Counted from the stretch's first letter, positions 17,966 to 26,431 are shown. The stretch is 64,000 nucleotides of DNA from Nitrospirota bacterium (GCA_021825295.1 JAKAHV010000009.1:21826-85825), one strand, 5' to 3'. Numbers and translations: made by a program. The notes: generated by a model not told the origin, from the letters alone.

Positions 17966-18440
17966 TGCCCTCTATTATAATCTCTCTCGGCCCCTGGCGG
18001 GCAACGGGAGCCCCCCTTGTGACGTTGATCCTCACCATTATGCCCTCGCCTGGCGGCGGCGACAGCCTTTCGGCCCATTCGATGACGGCTATGCCGCTTG
18101 GGCCCGGATATTCATCAAGGCCGGTCTCATGGATGTCCTCCGCGCTTTCAAGCCTGTAGAGGTCTATGTGGTAGAAGGACATCCCGCCGGAGCCTTCGTG
18201 CTCGGCGATTATTGTGAAGCTCGCGCTCGTGATGTCCTCTTCCGGGACCCCGAGGGCCTGGGCCACGCCTTTGACAAAGACGGTCTTCCCGCTGCCAAGC
18301 TCGCCGAAGAGATAGACCGTCTGGCCGGCCTTCAGGAGCCCCCCAAGCCGCCTGCCGGCGGCCTTCGTCTGCTTCTCGGTTTTTGAGATTATCCTTATGA
18401 TGTTTTTTTTAAACCCCCTCCGCCGGCCCTCAGCCCTCAA
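17937..18440 (-). CDS. tsaE: tRNA t6A biosynthesis ATPase TsaE
   Basis: ATPase of the TsaBDE complex that makes N6-threonylcarbamoyladenosine in ANN-decoding tRNAs. Walker A GELGSGKT, TSASFTI, FYHIDLYRLE and the IEWAERL motif are all in order. There is no ATG at a sensible place. A TTG at 18440 overlaps the CBS-gene stop as TTGA and gives 167 residues, near the family's 150-160; this start is inferred. The frame is open further upstream, but that part is a shadow of the CBS gene. An eight-base A run lies just after a GGAGGGGG stretch, so an alternative rare ATC/ATA start there is possible. Confidence 0.9.
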   Translation of the reverse strand: MRAEGRRRGFKKNIIRIISKTEKQTKAAGRRLGGLLKAGQTVYLFGELGSGKTVFVKGVAQALGVPEEDITSASFTIIAEHEGSGGMSFYHIDLYRLESAEDIHETGLDEYPGPSGIAVIEWAERLSPPPGEGIMVRINVTRGAPVARQGPREIIIEGIDEKDWHHS

Positions 18441-18895
18441 GGTTGAGGTTTCATTGCCGCCCTGATTATCTCGTGCCTGCCTATGATGCCCACCAGCTTT
18501 TTGCCCCTTGTCACGGGCACCAGGTTGATGCGCTTTTCGGCCATTACCGTGGCCACGTCTTCCATCGGGGTGTCCTCCCTGACGGCGATGACGTCCCTCG
18601 TGCATATCTCCGCAACCGTGCGCGCGGACATCTTTTTAAGCTCTTTTTCTATTCTCGAGGGCGGCTCCAGAGCTATGTATGCGTCAAAGAGGCGAAGCAG
18701 GGTCGGTATGTGGAGCCTCTTGTCCTGGCTGATCAGATCGTTTTCGGTAACGATGCCGTACAGATTGCCTTCCCTGTCGGTCACAGGCGCTCCGCCTATG
18801 TTTTTTTCAATGAAAATCCTCCCTAGCTCCTCAACCGTGATTTCGGGAGACACCGTGATGACATCCTGTTTCATGATTTCCCTTGCTAGCGGCAT
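18437..18895 (-). CDS. Tandem CBS-domain protein
   Basis: 152 residues made of two CBS domains (about 1-60 and 90-150), which as a Bateman module bind adenine nucleotides. Each repeat has the usual pattern: IMKQDVITVSPEITVEEL with VTDREGNLYGIVTENDL, and ICTRDVIAVREDTPMEDV with VPVTRGKKLVGIIGRHE. No catalytic domain is attached. It sits 11 nt after pgeF and couples to tsaE by a 4-nt overlap. Target unknown. Confidence 0.9.
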   Translation of the reverse strand: MPLAREIMKQDVITVSPEITVEELGRIFIEKNIGGAPVTDREGNLYGIVTENDLISQDKRLHIPTLLRLFDAYIALEPPSRIEKELKKMSARTVAEICTRDVIAVREDTPMEDVATVMAEKRINLVPVTRGKKLVGIIGRHEIIRAAMKPQP

Positions 18896-18906
18896 CTTGC
18901 CTCCTC

Positions 18907-19668
18907 TTACGCCCGGATTTTATTTTCTGTGTTTTTGTTTTTCATGATGAAGCCGCCCTGCCTGCCGCCGCCTTCATGGCCCGCATGCATCATTTTCCCG
19001 TTCCGGGTATCGCGCCTGTAGGAGTTGAACAGCTCCGGATGGCAGAAGGTGCACATGCCGGACAGCCAGATATTTTCAGCCTTCACCCCGGCTGCAAGCG
19101 CCTGAAGCCTGTTTGCGGCAGCCAGGTCCAGATATGCCTTTCCGCCCTTGATCTGGAAATAGTCCGCCCCTCCGGGGCCGGCTCCGCCGCAGCGGGCCCT
19201 GACCTCCCGCAGCACATCCATTCCAACCTCATAGCAGCAGCCCCCGATGGAGGGCCCTATTGCAATCTTCATGTCCGCGGGGCGGCTGCCGTAAAGCGCG
19301 GCCATCTTTTCGATTGCCGCCGCCAGTATCCCCTTCGCGGTGCCCCTCCAGCCCGCATGGACAGCCCCGATTGCGCCTGTTTTTTCTTCGGCAAGAAGGA
19401 CCGGCACGCAGTCCGCGGTCTTGACGCCTATGGCGACGCCGCCCATGCCGGTTATTACGCCATCGGCCCCGGCCGGTGCCGCCGCCTGCTTGCCGGTCAG
19501 GGCAATTATGTCCGCGGTGTGTCTCTGGATGGGCATGAAAAGCGCGTCATCCGCTATTTCAAGAAGCCCGCAGACGGCCTTTCTGTCCACGCCCGGGACG
19601 ATGCCTGTGAAAAATGCGCGTATGCGCCCGCCGAATATGTCAGGGTATATGAGGAAACTCCGGCTCAT
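18907..19668 (-). CDS. pgeF: Peptidoglycan editing factor / purine nucleoside phosphorylase (YfiH family)
   Basis: Multicopper-oxidase-unlike laccase-domain protein. Family members act on purine nucleosides and, in E. coli, correct peptidoglycan precursors. The metal-binding histidines and Cys appear as QRHTADI, KTADCVPVLL and HAGWRGT, with CTFCHPELFNSYRRD near the end. 253 residues with a Gly- and Lys-rich tail. The start overlaps nnr by 29 nt. Function beyond the family is not resolved by sequence. Confidence 0.9.
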   Translation of the reverse strand: MSRSFLIYPDIFGGRIRAFFTGIVPGVDRKAVCGLLEIADDALFMPIQRHTADIIALTGKQAAAPAGADGVITGMGGVAIGVKTADCVPVLLAEEKTGAIGAVHAGWRGTAKGILAAAIEKMAALYGSRPADMKIAIGPSIGGCCYEVGMDVLREVRARCGGAGPGGADYFQIKGGKAYLDLAAANRLQALAAGVKAENIWLSGMCTFCHPELFNSYRRDTRNGKMMHAGHEGGGRQGGFIMKNKNTENKIRA

Positions 19669-21202
19669 CCTTCATCGCCTGATTGTTCTTGATGGCTTCA
19701 AGGGCGTCCTTGATCGTATCGTGGATGTCGGAGGCGAGCATCGAGTGCAGCCCGCGCTTGCAGGCGGCTATCTCGCCCGCGAGCCCGTGGGTGAAGACGG
19801 AAAGCAGGGCTGCGTCCAGAGGGTTTAACCCCTGGGCGAGGAAGCCCGCGATCATTCCGGTCAGAACGTCCCCGACCCCGGCCTTGGCCATGCCGGGGGT
19901 GCCCGTGGGATTTATAAAAATCCTCCCGCCGGACTCCGCTATGACCGTGCGCGCCCCCTTCAGGATGACGCAGGCCCCGGTCTTTTCAGACAGCGAGGCG
20001 GCTGCGCCGAGCCGGTCTTCTTCAATCTCCTGGCCTTTCCTGCCCGTAAGCCTCCCCATCTCCCCCGGATGCGGGGTTATGATGACCGGGGCCTTGACCT
20101 CGGCCAGGACACCGGGGTCTCCTCCCAGAGCGTTCAGGGCGTCGGCGTCGAGCACCATCGGGACAGGGCAGGTCCTGACGATTTCAGGCACCAGCCTGCG
20201 GATATCGGGCGTGACGCCAAGGCCGGGTCCCATTGCAAGCACGTCCCCGCGCTCCCGGATAAAGGAGAATATGCGCTCCATGGCCCCTATCGAGATGGAG
20301 CCGTCCCTGGAGGCAAGCGGCAGTGTCATCTCGTCCAGAACGCGGGACTGAAAGACGTCCGCCACCTCTTCCGGGATGCCCATGGTGACAAGCCCCGCGC
20401 CCGATTTCAGCGCCGCCCTTGCGCAGAGAAGCGCCGCGCCCGTTTTGCCCTTGGATCCCGCAAGCGCAAGGACGTGCCCGAATGTGTTTTTGAACGAGTT
20501 CAGCGGCCTTTCCGGCACGATGAGCGCCATCTGCCCTTTTTCGATGAGTTCGCAGGGGATCGACCGGTCATCGAGCAGCCCCCGCGGAAAACCAATATCC
20601 TCTATAAAGAGCCTGCCCGTGTGTTCGGCCCCGGGATAGAGGACGTGCCCGAGCTTCGGAAGACCGAATGTCACGGTGAAGTCCGCCCTTACCGCGGTAC
20701 CCATCACCCGCCCGGTATCCGATGAGATCCCGGAGGGGATGTCCACGGAGATTATGTCCTCTCCGAAACGGTTTATCTCCCTGATAACATCGGCGTATCT
20801 GCCGGCAACCTCCCTGCCTAGGCCGGTTCCGAATATCGCGTCTATGATCAGGGCCGCGTGAAAATCCTTCTCCCCGGGGGGCGTAAAAATGACGGGCACG
20901 CCGAATTTTTTTGCCGCCTCAAGCTGCGCCCTGCACTCCGGGCTTGCCTTTCTGGCGGTGGAGAGGAAATGCACCTTCACGTTCCATCCGCTGTTTTTCA
21001 GCAGCCTTGCCACTACAAGTCCGTCGCCGCCGTTATTGCCGCCGCCTGCTATCACGATTGTCTTTTGCGGGCGGAAAAGCTCTTTTATCCTGCCAAGGAC
21101 CGAAAGCCCGGCCCTCTCCATGAGCACAAGGCCGGGGATGCCGTATTCCTCTATCGTGCGCGCATCTATCATGCGCATCTGTTCGGCGCTGGCAACTTTC
21201 AT
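19640..21202 (-). CDS. nnr: Bifunctional NAD(P)H-hydrate epimerase / ADP-dependent dehydratase
   Basis: Repairs damaged hydrated NADH/NADPH. The N-terminal YjeF epimerase domain (about 1-210) has AGGGNNGGDGLVVARLL and VDIPSG. The C-terminal kinase-like dehydratase domain (about 215-515) ends in GTPGMAKAGVGDVLTGMIAGF. 520 residues from the ATG at 21202, chosen because MKVASAEQMRMID begins the domain and a TATAAT box ends 8 bases upstream; an ATG 24 nt earlier would overlap that box. First gene of a nine-gene operon. Confidence 0.95.
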   Translation of the reverse strand: MKVASAEQMRMIDARTIEEYGIPGLVLMERAGLSVLGRIKELFRPQKTIVIAGGGNNGGDGLVVARLLKNSGWNVKVHFLSTARKASPECRAQLEAAKKFGVPVIFTPPGEKDFHAALIIDAIFGTGLGREVAGRYADVIREINRFGEDIISVDIPSGISSDTGRVMGTAVRADFTVTFGLPKLGHVLYPGAEHTGRLFIEDIGFPRGLLDDRSIPCELIEKGQMALIVPERPLNSFKNTFGHVLALAGSKGKTGAALLCARAALKSGAGLVTMGIPEEVADVFQSRVLDEMTLPLASRDGSISIGAMERIFSFIRERGDVLAMGPGLGVTPDIRRLVPEIVRTCPVPMVLDADALNALGGDPGVLAEVKAPVIITPHPGEMGRLTGRKGQEIEEDRLGAAASLSEKTGACVILKGARTVIAESGGRIFINPTGTPGMAKAGVGDVLTGMIAGFLAQGLNPLDAALLSVFTHGLAGEIAACKRGLHSMLASDIHDTIKDALEAIKNNQAMKDEPEFPHIP

Positions 21203-21209
21203 GGGTAAG

Positions 21210-21218
21210 ATTATACCA
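21210..21218 (-). promoter_or_regulatory. Extended -10 promoter of the nnr operon
   Basis: TGGTATAAT on the minus strand, with seven bases between the box and the ATG at 21202. The expected start point falls on the A of the ATG, so the mRNA would be leaderless. No -35 hexamer and no Shine-Dalgarno sequence are seen. Confidence 0.6.
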
Positions 21219-21339
21219 TTTCCCACCCGCCCCCCCCTTGATGTATGGGGCTCCGCCTCTTTGATATCCGGGGGATTCCGCCCCGCATGTTAAAAGCTGT
21301 GTTTAGTAATAAAACAGGGAGGGAAATCCGATTAATTCT

Positions 21340-22116
21340 TTAAGGTATGTTCAAACCATCCAGCAGCGCATAAAACGTCTTCAGCGCGGGCGAGTCCGCG
21401 GGCAGCTTCAGCACCGGCACGCCCTGCATGTCGTTATCGAAGAGGTTTTTGTCCTCCGGGACTATTCCAGAGACCTCCACGCCCGCTTCCCGCGCGGTGG
21501 CACTCAGCTCTTCCTCATGGCCGGCGGGAGCGCGGTTTATGATGAACAACTGCTTGTCCACGTCCAGTTTCAGTTCGTCCACGAGGGCGCTTATCCTTTG
21601 AGCCGTATAAATCCCCTTCCTGGAGGCGTCGCTTACAACGAGCAGGAGGTCCACCTTGTGTGTCGTCTTCCTGCTGAGGTGCTCCATGCCCGCCTCGTTG
21701 TCTATCACCACGTAGGGGTATTCGTCGGAGAGCTTGTCGGTGTATTTCCTTATTATATTGTTTGCGGCGCAATAGCAGCCCGGCCCTTCGGGCCTGCCCA
21801 TCACCAGGAGGTCGAACCCCTCGGACTCTATGATCGACTGCTGGACCTGGTAATCGAATAGCTCTTCCATGCTCATCCCGCCCGGCCTCGCTCCGCCCGC
21901 GCGGACCGCCGTAAGCGACTCTTCCCTCAGCCTGCCTATGGTCGAGTGGACGTCCACGCCCAGGGCCTCGTTCAGGCAGGAGTTGCTGTCCGCGTCGACA
22001 GCGAGCACCGGCCCCCTTTTCCTTTCGATCAGGTAGCGGACCGTGAGCCCCGCGAGGCTCGTCTTCCCGGTGCCGCCTTTCCCGGCAAAACCTATGACAA
22101 ATGAGGCTCTCTTCAA
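21340..22116 (-). CDS. CooC-type ATPase (CO dehydrogenase maturation factor-like)
   Basis: P-loop ATPase of the MinD/SIMIBI class, 258 residues. The deviant Walker A GKGGTGKTS is at 13-20, DADSNS follows in switch I, and the CooC-specific CxC is C114-C116 (GPGCYC). VVIDNEAGMEHLSR is typical of CooC. CooC uses ATP to load nickel into CO dehydrogenase; its dimer binds metal through the CxC. No CODH subunit is in the window. Transcribed away from a repeat cluster. A second, diverged CooC-like gene is at 38917. Confidence 0.9.
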   Translation of the reverse strand: MKRASFVIGFAGKGGTGKTSLAGLTVRYLIERKRGPVLAVDADSNSCLNEALGVDVHSTIGRLREESLTAVRAGGARPGGMSMEELFDYQVQQSIIESEGFDLLVMGRPEGPGCYCAANNIIRKYTDKLSDEYPYVVIDNEAGMEHLSRKTTHKVDLLLVVSDASRKGIYTAQRISALVDELKLDVDKQLFIINRAPAGHEEELSATAREAGVEVSGIVPEDKNLFDNDMQGVPVLKLPADSPALKTFYALLDGLNIP

Positions 22117-22203
22117 GTTGCAAGGCCCCCTTCCCGAAGAAATAAAAACCGTCTTTTTATTTTAACGTGATTCGGGCGGGAAAAAAAGGCTCTCCGAATT
22201 TTG

Positions 22204-22384
22204 TAGAACCTATCTCAAAATCGATTCCGAAGCGAAAGAGAGAGGAAATCGTGGCAGACAAGGAGAAAAGGAAAAATCGCCCGGAGGCGCAACAGCGTTG
22301 CGTTGAGGACGATTTTCCCTTGGCGACACCGTATGCTGCGATTTCAGCCTCTTGCAGCCGGAAGCGATTTTGAGATAGGTTCTA
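22204..22384. repeat. Family-1 MITE-like element, copy 1
   Basis: A 177-base element (22206-22382) bounded by GAACCTATCTCAAAATCG and its inverted complement, flanked by TA on each side. The interior has CAACAGCGTTG (22290-22300), a central hairpin. It is about 85-90% alike by eye to copies at 30108 and 48168. It encodes no transposase. It abuts a family-2 repeat. Confidence 0.85.
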
Positions 22385-22640
22385 GTGTTTCAGTTTGATT
22401 TGCCGGTCAATGGCGTATTGAGCGGCATGGCTTATTTTCGTGGCCGATGCCGGCGAAGCGTAGCGGCAGCATCTCCGGCTGTCTGAGTCGAAGGGGACCA
22501 GTCCCCGAAGGCGAGTTTCGGAGATGCAGTCCCGCCAAGGCGGGACAGCGGCAGAAAAGAAGCCCAAAAAAGCAAAAGCCGCCATTGACCGGCAAATCAC
22601 ATTCCGCAAAAAAATCGGGGGTAGTGGTACAGTTTGTAAG
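22383..22640. repeat. Family-2 intergenic repeat
   Basis: Begins TAGTGTTTCAGTTTG. An 18-base perfect inverted repeat (GATTTGCCGGTCAATGGC at 22397-22414, complement at 22581-22598) encloses a second hairpin CATCTCCG...CGGAGATG with an inner GGGGACCAGTCCCC. A direct copy of the end, GTAGTGGTACAGTTTG, lies at about 22622. It shares its core with the repeat at 28834. Confidence 0.7.
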
Positions 22641-22689
22641 GTATAGGGCCGATGGGGTTATGCGGAGGTCCAATCCCGGGCGTCTTGTC

Positions 22690-23412
22690 TTACTCGGCTG
22701 CTTTTATTACTTTTAGCGTCCTGAGCCTGGCTATGTCTTCCTGGTAGCCGTAGATATGCGCGCCAGAGCTGTAGGCGTATATCGGCCCGTTCAGGAGCCC
22801 TGTCTCGCCCGCAACATAGTTTTTAAGCAGCTCTATGCCCCCGAGGTTAGTGGGAAAACCCGCCCAGAGGTCCCATGAGCGGAAATAACAGCTCACGGTA
22901 AGGTGCAGCTCATCGTTTACAGGTATCGCCTTGAAATCCAGAAGCCTCAAACACGGCGGGTCCAGCTTCCCGTCGTTGCCGTAGCACGTGTCATGGTCCT
23001 CGGGGTCTCCAATCTCGACTATGGTCTGATTGGTAAGAGGGGTCGTCCTGAGTATTTCTATGACCCGTTCGAGCTGCGTGCCGCCCTTGGGCATGGGATG
23101 GTGTATCCTGCTGGCGTATTTGTATGTCTCGTTTTCACTTAGAGAGGGGTCCATCAGGTAGTTGGCGAAATAGTCCTCTATGTATTCCATGGTGGTAGGG
23201 GCCGGGATATTCGATCCGGGCGGCATCGTCGGCACCATGTCCTGCGACGGGTGCTCGATGAAAACGGCGATCCCCGGATACTGAAGACGGTACTGTTCCT
23301 TCTCGAATGACCCTTTCTGGATTTTCTGGGTGTAGGAGTTGTCAAAGAGGTTATAGATAAGCTGGAACCAGGCGTCGGATATCGTCTTGGCGTTAATGCA
23401 CAAAGGGTACAT
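22690..23412 (-). CDS. thyA: Thymidylate synthase, archaeal (methanogen) type
   Basis: Makes dTMP from dUMP with methylene-THF. 240 residues from the ATG at 23412, preceded by GGGAG nine bases upstream; an in-frame ATG at 23451 lacks one. The catalytic Cys sits in DPPCLRLLDF (C154). The phosphate/dUMP-binding segment CYFRSWDLWAGFPTNLGG (175-192) matches the ThyA fold with Arg178, Ser179, Asp181 and Asn189. The shorter length and the FRSWD pattern resemble the methanogen subfamily rather than E. coli ThyA. It stands alone between repeats. Confidence 0.8.
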   Translation of the reverse strand: MYPLCINAKTISDAWFQLIYNLFDNSYTQKIQKGSFEKEQYRLQYPGIAVFIEHPSQDMVPTMPPGSNIPAPTTMEYIEDYFANYLMDPSLSENETYKYASRIHHPMPKGGTQLERVIEILRTTPLTNQTIVEIGDPEDHDTCYGNDGKLDPPCLRLLDFKAIPVNDELHLTVSCYFRSWDLWAGFPTNLGGIELLKNYVAGETGLLNGPIYAYSSGAHIYGYQEDIARLRTLKVIKAAE

Positions 23413-23533
23413 GGAAATACTCTCCCGAATTAGATTGCTGTATTTTAGCATATATGGCGCACCGCTGTTTCAGGCCCAGCCGTCGCGCTCGGCGGGAAAT
23501 GGGAGGACACCTTGCCAGGCGGCCGAAGCGAGC

Positions 23534-25186
23534 CTATTCGAAGGGGGGCGTGAACTCGAATTTTTCCGAGTCGAAGAGACCTTTGTCGCTCAGTTTCAGC
23601 CCCGGTATCACCAGCAACCCCATAAATGAAAGCGTCATGAAAGGCGCCCGGAGCCCCGAGCCAAACCCCTTGGCGAGCCTGTCGATCTTCGAATAATCCC
23701 CGGCCACTTTCAGCGCGTCCTCATCGGACATCAGGCCGGCCACCGGCAGCGGCAGGACCATCGCCCCCTCATCCGAAAAAGCGGCAAGCCCACCCCTGTT
23801 TTCTATGACCGCGTTCACCGCGCCCGCCATCTCCGCATCCGAGACGCCCACGGCTATTATGTTATGGGAGTCGTGGGAAACGGAGGCGGCGATGGCCCCT
23901 TTCTTCAGGCCGAAATTTTTTATGAACGAAACGGCCGGGGGCCTGTCCTCGTAGCGGTTTATGACGGCGATTTTAAGGATGTCCCTGGCGGTGTCGGAGA
24001 CGGCAAACCTGTTTGCCGCCTTCGGTTTTACCAGGAGGCTTCCGGTCACTATCTGGCCGTCCTCGGCGACTATCACCTTCAGGCGCCGCCCGGCGATTTT
24101 CAGTGCGAAATCGGATGGCCGTTTCCTTTTTGCCCCGAAATTGTTTATGGCGCGCGCCCTGGCCGGGCGGATGAGCGCCTTGCCCGCTTCCGCCACGGGT
24201 TTCCCGTTTACGCACGTCCTTAATATGTTGAAATCCTCAAAATTGTCTATCATAACGTAATCCGCGAAATCGCCCTCCCGCAAAAGCCCCGCCTGAAGGC
24301 GGTAGTGCCTCACAGGGTTCAGGGAGGCGGCCCTGAGGACGCTCATCCTGTCTTTCCCCATGGCGATGGCCCTTTTGACGATCAGGTTTATGTGACCTTT
24401 GACGAGGTCGTCCGGGTGCAGATCGTCGGTTGCGAACATTATGGATTCCGGGTGAAGGTCGATAAGGTCTATGAGGGCGTCAAAATTCCTGGCCGCAGAG
24501 CCCTCGCGTATGAGCACCTTCATCCCCGCCCTTATTTTTTCCGCCCCCTCGGCCGCGGATGTAGTCTCGTGGTCCGTAGTGGCGCCGGCCCTGATGTATT
24601 TGCCCAGCGCCTCTCCCGAGAGCCCTGGCGCATGGCCGTCCACCGGTTTTCCATATTTTAGCGCGGCCCCTATCTTTTCCTGGATTTGCTTCTCCCCGGT
24701 TATTACGCCCGGAAAGTTCATGACCTCGCTCAGGAATCCTATGTCCTCTCTCTTAAGCAGGGCGTCCGTTTCCCCGGGCCCAAGCGCCGCGCCCGAGGTC
24801 TCGAACATCGTCGCGGGGACCGAGGACGGGGCGCCGAAACAGAATTTGAAAGGTACGGCGCCGCCGTTTTCTATCATGTAGTCCACGCCTTCCGCGCCGA
24901 GGACGTTCGCTATCTCGTGTGGGTCCGAGACGGCCGCCACCGTGCCGTGCACAAGGGCGCGCCTTGCGAACTCCGCGGGCACGAGCATCGAGCTTTCTAT
25001 GTGCACATGGGCGTCCACGAGGGGAGGGATTATGAAATTGCCGTAGCGTCCGGAGGTCTTTCTGATTCTGGCGATCCGCCCGCCCCGTATCTCCATTTCC
25101 GCCGGATAGACGGCCCCGTTTATCACGTCCACGAGGTTTCCCGCGACGGTATTTCCTTCAAAATCACCCTGCCTGGCGGAGCGCAT
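23534..25186 (-). CDS. ade: Adenine deaminase
   Basis: Metal-dependent amidohydrolase converting adenine to hypoxanthine in purine salvage. 550 residues. The metal site begins with DAHVHIESSML near residue 59. HGTVAAVSDPHEIANVLG, VDGHAPGLSG, TTDHETTS and ATDDLHPDDL follow in the order of the Ade family, and the C-terminal Ade domain contains SVSHDSHNIIAVG. No neighbour shares its pathway. Confidence 0.95.
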   Translation of the reverse strand: MRSARQGDFEGNTVAGNLVDVINGAVYPAEMEIRGGRIARIRKTSGRYGNFIIPPLVDAHVHIESSMLVPAEFARRALVHGTVAAVSDPHEIANVLGAEGVDYMIENGGAVPFKFCFGAPSSVPATMFETSGAALGPGETDALLKREDIGFLSEVMNFPGVITGEKQIQEKIGAALKYGKPVDGHAPGLSGEALGKYIRAGATTDHETTSAAEGAEKIRAGMKVLIREGSAARNFDALIDLIDLHPESIMFATDDLHPDDLVKGHINLIVKRAIAMGKDRMSVLRAASLNPVRHYRLQAGLLREGDFADYVMIDNFEDFNILRTCVNGKPVAEAGKALIRPARARAINNFGAKRKRPSDFALKIAGRRLKVIVAEDGQIVTGSLLVKPKAANRFAVSDTARDILKIAVINRYEDRPPAVSFIKNFGLKKGAIAASVSHDSHNIIAVGVSDAEMAGAVNAVIENRGGLAAFSDEGAMVLPLPVAGLMSDEDALKVAGDYSKIDRLAKGFGSGLRAPFMTLSFMGLLVIPGLKLSDKGLFDSEKFEFTPPFE

Positions 25187-25309
25187 GATCGTCTGCTTTC
25201 TTTCAGAAATTCCGGAACCTTGCCTCTTCCAGTGCCTGCAAGACGGCAGGATTATTGTAAAAATTTATCAGCCCGATTGGCAACAGGTAAATTCCAGGCC
25301 CATTCCAGG

Positions 25310-26431
25310 CTAGGCGCCGATCCTAAGCACGGGCTTTATCGTCTTTCCGCTGCGCGCATCCCGGATGGCGCGGTTGATATCGCGGAAGCCGTAGAACCTG
25401 ATCAGGCGGTCGAAAGGGAACAGTCCCCTCCGGTATAACCGGATGAGTTTTGGGATGAATTCCTGCGGCACGGAGTCGCCCTGTATGATGCCGATGCTCT
25501 TTCGCCCTCCGGGCAGGGCGCCGCTTGCCCCGGGGCTTGCGATGAGCGCCACCGTGCCATCCGGCTTTAATACGTCGATGGCCATGCGGTGTATCACGGG
25601 GTCCCCTGTTATCTCCAGCGAGTAATCCACGCCTCCGCTGCTGATGCCGTCAACGCGGGAAAGGACGTCTTCCCGTCTGCTGTCTATCACATCCGTTGCG
25701 CCAAGCTCCAGGGCCAGTTTCAGACGCGCCGGGTTGATGTCCACGCCTATTACAGGGGTACCCCCCACGATTCGGGCGGCCATCACCGCGGCCAGGCCGA
25801 CCGCTCCCGTGCCGAATACGGCCACGCTTTGCCCCTTCAGGACATGAAGCGAGTTCATCACCGTCCCCGCACCGGTCTGTATGCCGCAGCCCAAAGGGGC
25901 CAGAAGCTCCAGGAGATTATCCATTGGCACCTTTACGATATTGCGTCTTGTGGCCAGTACATGGGTGGCGAAGGAGGACTGGCCGAAGAAGTGCCCCCGC
26001 ACGCCGCTTCGGTGCAGGGCGTTGCTGCCGTCCGGCCGCTGGAAACCGAAGTTCAGGTCCCAGAAACGTTCGCAGCCGGCGGGATGCCCCCTGCGGCATT
26101 CGCCGCAGAGGCCGCAGGACTGATAGGACAGGACCACGTGGTCGCCGGGCTTTACGCCCCTCACGCCTTTTCCCGTCCGTTCCACTACACCTGCGCCTTC
26201 ATGCCCGAGGACCACGGGCCCGTCCGCGCCGTCCATAAAGTCTATATCCGTATGGCAGATGCCGCTGGCCGCAATGCGCACCAGCGCTTCATCGTCGCGG
26301 GGGCCTTCGAGTTCCAGGGTCTCGATTTTTAGCGGCCCGCCCGGCCTGCGGAGAACGGCCGCCCTGATCTTCAGTATCTGCGCCCCGGAAGTCCCTGCCG
26401 TTTTCCTTTTTGTTTCCTTCGCTTTTCTCAT
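25310..26431 (-). CDS. Zinc-dependent alcohol dehydrogenase (MDR, aryl-alcohol type)
   Basis: NAD-linked oxidation of a primary alcohol; substrate unknown. 373 residues. Catalytic zinc ligands are in SGICHTD and LGHEGAGVVE. Structural zinc Cys are CGLCGECRRGHPAGC. The Rossmann motif GTGAVGLAAVMAA is near residue 215, followed by IGVDIN, which suggests NAD. A basic extension of about 20 residues precedes the conserved domain. The pattern resembles benzyl/aryl-alcohol dehydrogenases. Divergent from the SRPBCC gene. Confidence 0.88.
   Translation of the reverse strand: MRKAKETKRKTAGTSGAQILKIRAAVLRRPGGPLKIETLELEGPRDDEALVRIAASGICHTDIDFMDGADGPVVLGHEGAGVVERTGKGVRGVKPGDHVVLSYQSCGLCGECRRGHPAGCERFWDLNFGFQRPDGSNALHRSGVRGHFFGQSSFATHVLATRRNIVKVPMDNLLELLAPLGCGIQTGAGTVMNSLHVLKGQSVAVFGTGAVGLAAVMAARIVGGTPVIGVDINPARLKLALELGATDVIDSRREDVLSRVDGISSGGVDYSLEITGDPVIHRMAIDVLKPDGTVALIASPGASGALPGGRKSIGIIQGDSVPQEFIPKLIRLYRRGLFPFDRLIRFYGFRDINRAIRDARSGKTIKPVLRIGA

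Noticed and set aside
22167..22373. Open frame inside the family-1 element as a gene
   Set aside because: It is shared only with repeat copies, has no suitable start and covers the inverted ends.
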